Shown: piece by piece, positions 16,411-19,625 of the stretch
How the letters are laid out: each line of letters starts with the position of its first letter
Numbering within the stretch: position 1 is the first letter of the stretch
DNA from: Oxalobacteraceae bacterium
GTDB lineage: Bacteria; Pseudomonadota; Gammaproteobacteria; Burkholderiales; Burkholderiaceae_D
Assembly: GCA_003537575.1 (NCBI GenBank)
Contig: DPRS01000066.1
Coordinates: 1 to 19,625, forward strand
Length of the DNA stretch: 19,625 nt
Direction of reading: 5' to 3'
Program-made: the position numbers and the translations under genes
The notes under the pieces: model-generated
Database searches by the model: none
What the model was told of the DNA's origin: nothing
Seen by the model: the letters and a program-made list of their open reading frames with translations, nothing else

Positions 16411-17997
16411 ATGCATGTACTGGTGCGGCTATGGCAAGTCAATATCGCCTTGTGGGGTTATCTTGCCTGGTTGAGCTGTGTGCGGGCGCGGTTGATCAAG
16501 CCTCGTCTGTCACCTGCCCTGCGATTTGCAGCCATGCTTGAATCGCTTGGCACAACCTTCGTCAAGCTTGGCCAGGGACTGAGCCTTCACAGCGAACTGC
16601 TGCCGGATGACTATATCGCGGCACTGCAGAAACTGCAGGACCACGTCGGTCCCTTCTCCGGCGACCTGGCCAGGGAAGAAATCGCCCGTTCGCTGAATCT
16701 TCCCTTGTCACATGTTTTTGCGCAATTCGATGCGCAGCCTCTGGCCGCCGGCTCGATTGCGCAAGTGCACAAGGCTGTGCTGATGGATGGACGAACCGTG
16801 ATCGTCAAGGTGCGCCGCCCCGGCATCAAGCGGCAAGTCGAGGAAGATGTGCGCATTCTGCGCTGGGTGGTCAGAAGCGTGCTCTTTGCGCTGCCGCGCT
16901 TTCGGCGCGTTGCGCCGCTCGACCTGATCGATGAATTGTCGCGGAACCTGCACAAGGAAATCGCGTTTCGCCAGGAAGCGGCCAATATCGCCCGTTTTGT
17001 CGAACTATTTCGCGACTCGCCAACCATCTTTGTTCCTGTCTCCATGCAAGGCTTGTGCTCGGACTGGGTCCTGGTTCAGGAAATGAGCATGGGCCGGCGC
17101 ATCGATGATCCAGTGTTTCTGGCGGATGGCCCGCGTCTGGCGCAGAACCTGGTCGACGCCTACGTACACCAGTTTTTTGTCGCCGGCGTATTCCATGGTG
17201 ATCCTCATCCGGGCAACCTGTTCGTCTTGTCTGATGGCAGAATCTGCATGCACGATTTCGGCCTGATCGGCTTCCTGGATCAGGCTACCCGTGCCAACCT
17301 GGTCGCTTTCATGCAAGCGTTTGTGAAGCAGGATGGCGAGTGGCTGCTCGATGCCTGCCTGGATCTTGGCATATTGAGCGGCAAGCTGGACCGGGTGCAG
17401 CACCGGGCAGGCCTGGAAGAACTGATCCAGGACTATGCGCACCTGCCGCTGCGCGACTGGTCGTTTGGCGAAGCCTTCATACGCATTGCACGCATGGGCA
17501 AAGGTCAGCATGTCCGCATTCCCCATCATTTGCTGGTGCTGCTGCGCGCCGTGTTTTTGATGGAAAGCACCGTGCGCAAGCTTGATCCCGAATTTAACCT
17601 GCTCGCAGGCTTATTCGCCAAAGCGAGCACCGTCCTGAAGGAAGCGGTTCACCCCGACTTCGATGAACTGGCTGCCCGGATCAAGTATGAATCCCTGATA
17701 TCGCTTAAGGAGCTACCTGCAGGCATAAGCCGAATGATGCATCGCCTACGTTCGGAAGGCCTCGTCCTGTCGTTCCATCATGCCGGTCTGGACGAGATGC
17801 GCAATGAGGTCAAGCACGCCAGCAACAAGATATCACTGGCCCTGATTACCCTGGGACTCTATATCGCTGCATCGCTGCTAATGCAGCACAGCATCGGCCC
17901 GCGCATCGCTGGCATGCCCGTACTGGCTGCATTCGGCTATGGGCTGGCGTTATGGCTCACACTGCGGGTCGTGCGCAGCGCAACGAAAAACGAATAG
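16411..17997 (+). CDS. ABC1/UbiB (AarF) family atypical kinase-like protein
   Basis: 528-residue UbiB-family protein. This family has an atypical kinase fold with ATPase activity and supports ubiquinone synthesis or lipid handling at membranes. A GGGA ribosome site lies upstream of ATG 16411. Hallmarks visible: KLGQ at 52-55 (the KxGQ motif), the Ala-rich loop AAGSIAQVH, Lys133 in VIVKVRRPG, HGDPHPGN (262-269) and DFG (282-284). Two C-terminal hydrophobic helices (about 470-520) would anchor it in the membrane, as in UbiB. It is the last gene of the five-gene run, 36 bp after the MFS gene. It may be a paralogue rather than the housekeeping ubiB, since no ubiE/ubiJ neighbours are present. A role protecting or remodelling quinones or membrane lipids under copper stress is inference. 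Confidence 0.88.
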   Translation: MHVLVRLWQVNIALWGYLAWLSCVRARLIKPRLSPALRFAAMLESLGTTFVKLGQGLSLHSELLPDDYIAALQKLQDHVGPFSGDLAREEIARSLNLPLSHVFAQFDAQPLAAGSIAQVHKAVLMDGRTVIVKVRRPGIKRQVEEDVRILRWVVRSVLFALPRFRRVAPLDLIDELSRNLHKEIAFRQEAANIARFVELFRDSPTIFVPVSMQGLCSDWVLVQEMSMGRRIDDPVFLADGPRLAQNLVDAYVHQFFVAGVFHGDPHPGNLFVLSDGRICMHDFGLIGFLDQATRANLVAFMQAFVKQDGEWLLDACLDLGILSGKLDRVQHRAGLEELIQDYAHLPLRDWSFGEAFIRIARMGKGQHVRIPHHLLVLLRAVFLMESTVRKLDPEFNLLAGLFAKASTVLKEAVHPDFDELAARIKYESLISLKELPAGISRMMHRLRSEGLVLSFHHAGLDEMRNEVKHASNKISLALITLGLYIAASLLMQHSIGPRIAGMPVLAAFGYGLALWLTLRVVRSATKNE

Positions 17998-18094
17998 TCG
18001 GGGAGTCGGGGCAATTACGACGCCGGGAGCGGCAAGGATTGTCCATTTCGGCAATGCAGGACTATTCTGCCGCACCGCCCATCCCGGGAAAAGT

Positions 18095-18361
18095 TTATTT
18101 GCCGTCGCGTGGATGGTAATGCTTGGACTTGTCCTGGTCGGCCTTGCGCTTCGCGGGCTTGCTGTCAGGCGATTTTTCCTGCGGCGCGATGCCGGTCTTT
18201 TCCTGCATATGGGAGTGCGGCGGCATTTTTTTCGCCGCAGGCTGCTCCGATTGCGTGCCGTCAGCCTGACGCTTGTCCGCATCATTTGCCGCATGAGCGC
18301 CCAAAGAGAGGGCAGTGGCCGCAGCCACGAGGGAGATGGAAAGGATAGACTGCAGTTTCAT
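18095..18361 (-). CDS. Small secreted charged protein, function unknown
   Basis: 88-residue protein with a clear signal peptide (MKLQSILSISLVAAATALSLGAHA, cleavage near AHA-AN). The start is ATG 18361, with AGGAG upstream at good spacing; longer in-frame readings to 18421 lack a site. The mature part is hydrophilic and Lys/Asp/Gln-rich, with a few possible metal ligands (MPPHSHM, then KHYHPRDGK at the C-terminus). It has no Cys and no known domain that I recognise, and is probably disordered in the periplasm. It lies behind copZ on the same strand with a 145-bp gap that holds a TGAC-N6-GTCA motif, so it may have its own promoter. Similar small periplasmic proteins occur in copper islands, but a copper role is inference. 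Confidence 0.72.
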   Translation of the reverse strand: MKLQSILSISLVAAATALSLGAHAANDADKRQADGTQSEQPAAKKMPPHSHMQEKTGIAPQEKSPDSKPAKRKADQDKSKHYHPRDGK

Positions 18362-18459
18362 GGTGAGACTCCTGAAGGTTTGATGAGGCATCCAAACTGC
18401 GTATAGTGGAACAACAACCATGCTACGCCTTCCCGGCCGTCACCAGCATGACCTGCACA

Positions 18460-18473
18460 TGACGTTTTTGTCA
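18460..18473 (-). promoter_or_regulatory. Possible CusR/CopR-like box (TGAC-N6-GTCA)
   Basis: On the minus strand the sequence reads TGACAAAAACGTCA, an inverted TGAC/GTCA pair with the 6-base spacing of the enterobacterial CusR box (TGACAANNTTGTCA). It lies about 100 bp upstream of the small secreted protein start at 18361 and just after the copZ stop. One copy with a half-conserved centre is weak evidence; it could be chance. Confidence 0.3.
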
Positions 18474-18506
18474 GCCTGGGTGACGAGCGGGTTTTGCGTA
18501 CTGCCA

Positions 18507-18761
18507 TCAATGGCAGCAGCAACCGCCTCTGGGCTTGGGCGTGGCGGCTTGCACAGCATTGGTGTCATAGCCCGCTTGACGAACCGCCGCCTGCAATTGC
18601 TCCGGCGTCGTCAACTGGTGATCGAACTCGACGGTTGCTGCGGCACCTGCCAGCGAGACATTGACGCTGCCAACGCCGTCGACTGACCGCAAGGCATTCG
18701 TCACGCGGGTGACGCAGCTGCCGCACGTCATGCCCGCCACGTTAAATGCTGTCGTTTGCAT
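18507..18761 (-). CDS. copZ: CopZ-type copper chaperone (HMA domain)
   Basis: 84-residue cytoplasmic heavy-metal-associated protein. The Cu(I) loop is GMTCGSC (Met11, Cys13, Cys16), followed by the ferredoxin-like pattern VTRVTNALRSVDGVGSVNVSLAGAAATVEFD and the final helix QLQAAVRQAGYD. This is the classic chaperone that passes Cu(I) to P1B ATPases. Unusually, the C-terminus ends in GGCCCH, a second thiol/His cluster after a short Pro/Lys linker. An AAGGAAT-like ribosome site precedes the ATG. A MerR/CueR-type promoter lies about 80 bp upstream, so the gene is expected to be induced by cytoplasmic Cu(I). The cognate ATPase here (10420) lacks a CxxC-bearing HMA domain, so its docking partner may be elsewhere or the non-canonical N-terminus. 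Confidence 0.93.
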   Translation of the reverse strand: MQTTAFNVAGMTCGSCVTRVTNALRSVDGVGSVNVSLAGAAATVEFDHQLTTPEQLQAAVRQAGYDTNAVQAATPKPRGGCCCH

Positions 18762-18838
18762 AGCAATATTCCTTTCTCAAGTAGCAATAAACCTACCCCT
18801 GTATTCCCACCGCGGCGATTCTGCGGTGGTACAAATTC

Positions 18839-18869
18839 ACTGTAGACCTTCCCATGATGGCAAGGTCAA
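18839..18869 (-). promoter_or_regulatory. MerR/CueR-type copper-responsive promoter and operator of copZ
   Basis: On the minus strand a -35 box TTGACC (18864-18869) and a -10 box TACAGT (18839-18844) are separated by 19 bp. That is the over-long spacer typical of MerR-family promoters. The spacer is covered by a near-perfect dyad at 18845-18867, on the plus strand GACCTTCCC-ATGAT-GGCAAGGTC, with one mismatched pair. The ACCTTSCC/GGSAAGGT half-sites match known CueR operators. It points toward copZ, whose ATG is about 78 bp downstream. The regulator gene is not in the window. Confidence 0.88.
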
Positions 18870-18886
18870 GCATTTGCCAGCATTTT

Positions 18887-19075
18887 TTATTTCCTGCGCC
18901 TGACACGTCTTTTGCGGCCCTGGACCGGCGGTTTTCCCTGTTCCCGTGTATTAAGCGGGCGACGGCGCCAACCCACGCGAAGCAGCACGCACACCATGAT
19001 CGCTGCGGCCAAAAGCCACAGCAGCATGATCGTGTCCATCACCTCGGCTGGCACCCAGCGCCCATGGAAGATCAT
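18887..19075 (-). CDS. Possible small single-pass membrane protein
   Basis: 62-residue open frame with one strong hydrophobic helix (TIMLLWLLAAAIMVCVLL, about residues 15-32), then a very basic tail ending in RKRRVRRRK, consistent with a positive-inside single-pass protein. A start at Met13 (19039, 50 residues) is equally possible, with GAGG very close upstream; neither start has an ideal ribosome site. It lies between the cytochrome c gene and the copZ promoter, on the same strand as both. I do not recognise a family. The TM-plus-basic pattern supports a real protein, but the short length keeps confidence low. Confidence 0.4.
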   Translation of the reverse strand: MIFHGRWVPAEVMDTIMLLWLLAAAIMVCVLLRVGWRRRPLNTREQGKPPVQGRKRRVRRRK

Positions 19076-19131
19076 AGCGATCGCATCGTCCAGAGCTATC
19101 CGGGGAGCTTGCCCAAGCCAGCCCTGGCTTC

Positions 19132-19542
19132 CTAACGAATGCCTACCTTGCGCTGCTCCATCCGCACGTAGGCAGTGATATGCGCAACGTCATCTGGCGT
19201 AACGGCCGACACCGGCTTCATGTCGCCGAACTGCCAGTGATGCGCCCGCACGCCGTGCTTCGCTGCCATCTGGAAAGCGGCATCGCCGTGGTGGGAAGGC
19301 TCATAGACCTTGTGCAGCAGCGGCGGCCCCTTGTCGGTGCCTTTCAAGTCGGCGCCATGGCAGGAAGCGCAGTTGGCGGCAAACAGCTTTTTACCGAGCA
19401 CCGGATTCGGCATGAGGTGTTCACTCGGCTTGGGGATTTGCATGGACTGCGCTTGCGCCTGCAGCCCCGTGCCTGCCCCAAGGGCAAGCAACAGGGAAGC
19501 CATCGGCCATAACGGCCTGGTTCTGGGATTCAAATCTTTCAT
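19132..19542 (-). CDS. Periplasmic c-type cytochrome
   Basis: 136-residue monohaem cytochrome c. The start is ATG 19542, preceded by AAGGAGA with good spacing; an upstream in-frame ATG at 19587 would run back into the preceding gene. A signal peptide spans about residues 1-31 (LWPMASLLLALGAGTGLQAQA). The haem motif is CASCH (Cys58, Cys61, His62) followed by GADLKGTDKGPPL, as in class I cytochromes. Met108 in FGDMKPV is the likely axial ligand. The end helix is DDVAHITAYVRMEQR. It starts 14 bp after the stop of the preceding RND-type gene, so it is probably in that operon. A cytochrome next to a Cu/Ag efflux pump recurs in this island (compare 4734-5387) and suggests a redox role in copper handling; that is inference. 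Confidence 0.88.
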   Translation of the reverse strand: MKDLNPRTRPLWPMASLLLALGAGTGLQAQAQSMQIPKPSEHLMPNPVLGKKLFAANCASCHGADLKGTDKGPPLLHKVYEPSHHGDAAFQMAAKHGVRAHHWQFGDMKPVSAVTPDDVAHITAYVRMEQRKVGIR

Positions 19543-19556
19543 ATCAGTAATCTCCT

Positions 19557-19625
19557 TCAAGTTTCCCATCCCTTGTTGATCCGCCACTGTTTGACCAGAG
19601 CGTACAGCGCCGGGATCACGGCCAG
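19557..19625 (-). CDS. C-terminal end of a probable CusA/CzcA-type RND efflux pump (partial)
   Basis: Only the last 22 codons and the stop are in the window. They read LAVIPALYALVKQW followed by RINKGWET. The VIPALYALVK pattern is the usual end of the last transmembrane helix in heavy-metal RND pumps (CusA/CzcA). The Cu(I)/Ag(I) type is suggested by the surrounding copper genes, not by the fragment itself. The frame runs off the right edge of the window. Confidence 0.6.
   Translation of the reverse strand: MAVIPALYALVKQWRINKGWET

Noticed and set aside
18501..18516. CTGCCA-TCAA-TGGCAG inverted repeat at the copZ stop as a terminator
   Set aside because: Stem of only 6-7 bp and no T-run after it on the minus strand.
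1..19625. CRISPR arrays, tRNA/rRNA genes, insertion sequences, integrase or att sites
   Set aside because: I looked for repeat-spacer patterns, transposase motifs and RNA gene signatures and saw none, so island mobility cannot be shown from this window.

Overview
The window is a copper-resistance island from a GC-rich proteobacterium. Gene content and protein style (paired copA/copB, CopI-like cupredoxin, His/Met-rich periplasmic proteins, MerR-type copZ promoter) suggest a betaproteobacterium of the Burkholderiales, possibly Oxalobacteraceae. That placement is inference; no rRNA or housekeeping marker is present.

Layout. (1) Positions 3-3192, plus strand: the 3' part of a multicopper oxidase copA, then copB and a CopI-type cupredoxin, closed by a strong hairpin at 3212-3239. 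(2) 3408-4691, plus strand: an integral membrane MgtC/SapB-DUF4010 protein. (3) 4734-8333, minus strand: a second copA-copB pair followed by a membrane-anchored cytochrome c with a His-rich tail. This second copA carries a one-base frameshift just before its Met-rich segment. (4) 8688-9983, plus strand: an uncharacterised protein with a helix-hairpin-helix-like segment and a C-terminal PD-(D/E)xK-like nuclease fold, divergent from copA2. (5) 10420-17997, plus strand: five closely spaced genes, namely a P1B-type ATPase with an unusual CPD motif, a DUF3141 PhaC-like alpha/beta hydrolase, a membrane-anchored YHS protein, an MFS transporter and a UbiB/ABC1 kinase-like protein. (6) 18095-19625, minus strand: the C-terminal end of a probable CusA-type RND pump, a periplasmic cytochrome c, a possible small membrane protein, a CopZ-type chaperone behind a MerR/CueR-type promoter, and a small secreted charged protein.

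How it fits together. CopZ and the P1B ATPase would bind and export cytoplasmic Cu(I). The RND pump would clear the periplasm. CopA oxidases, CopB outer-membrane proteins and the CopI cupredoxin would oxidise, bind or sequester periplasmic copper. The cytochromes may take electrons or replace copper-damaged electron carriers. The DUF3141-YHS-MFS-UbiB genes behind the ATPase are the least understood part and the best candidate for an undescribed copper-tolerance module. No sensor kinase, response regulator or CueR gene lies in the window.
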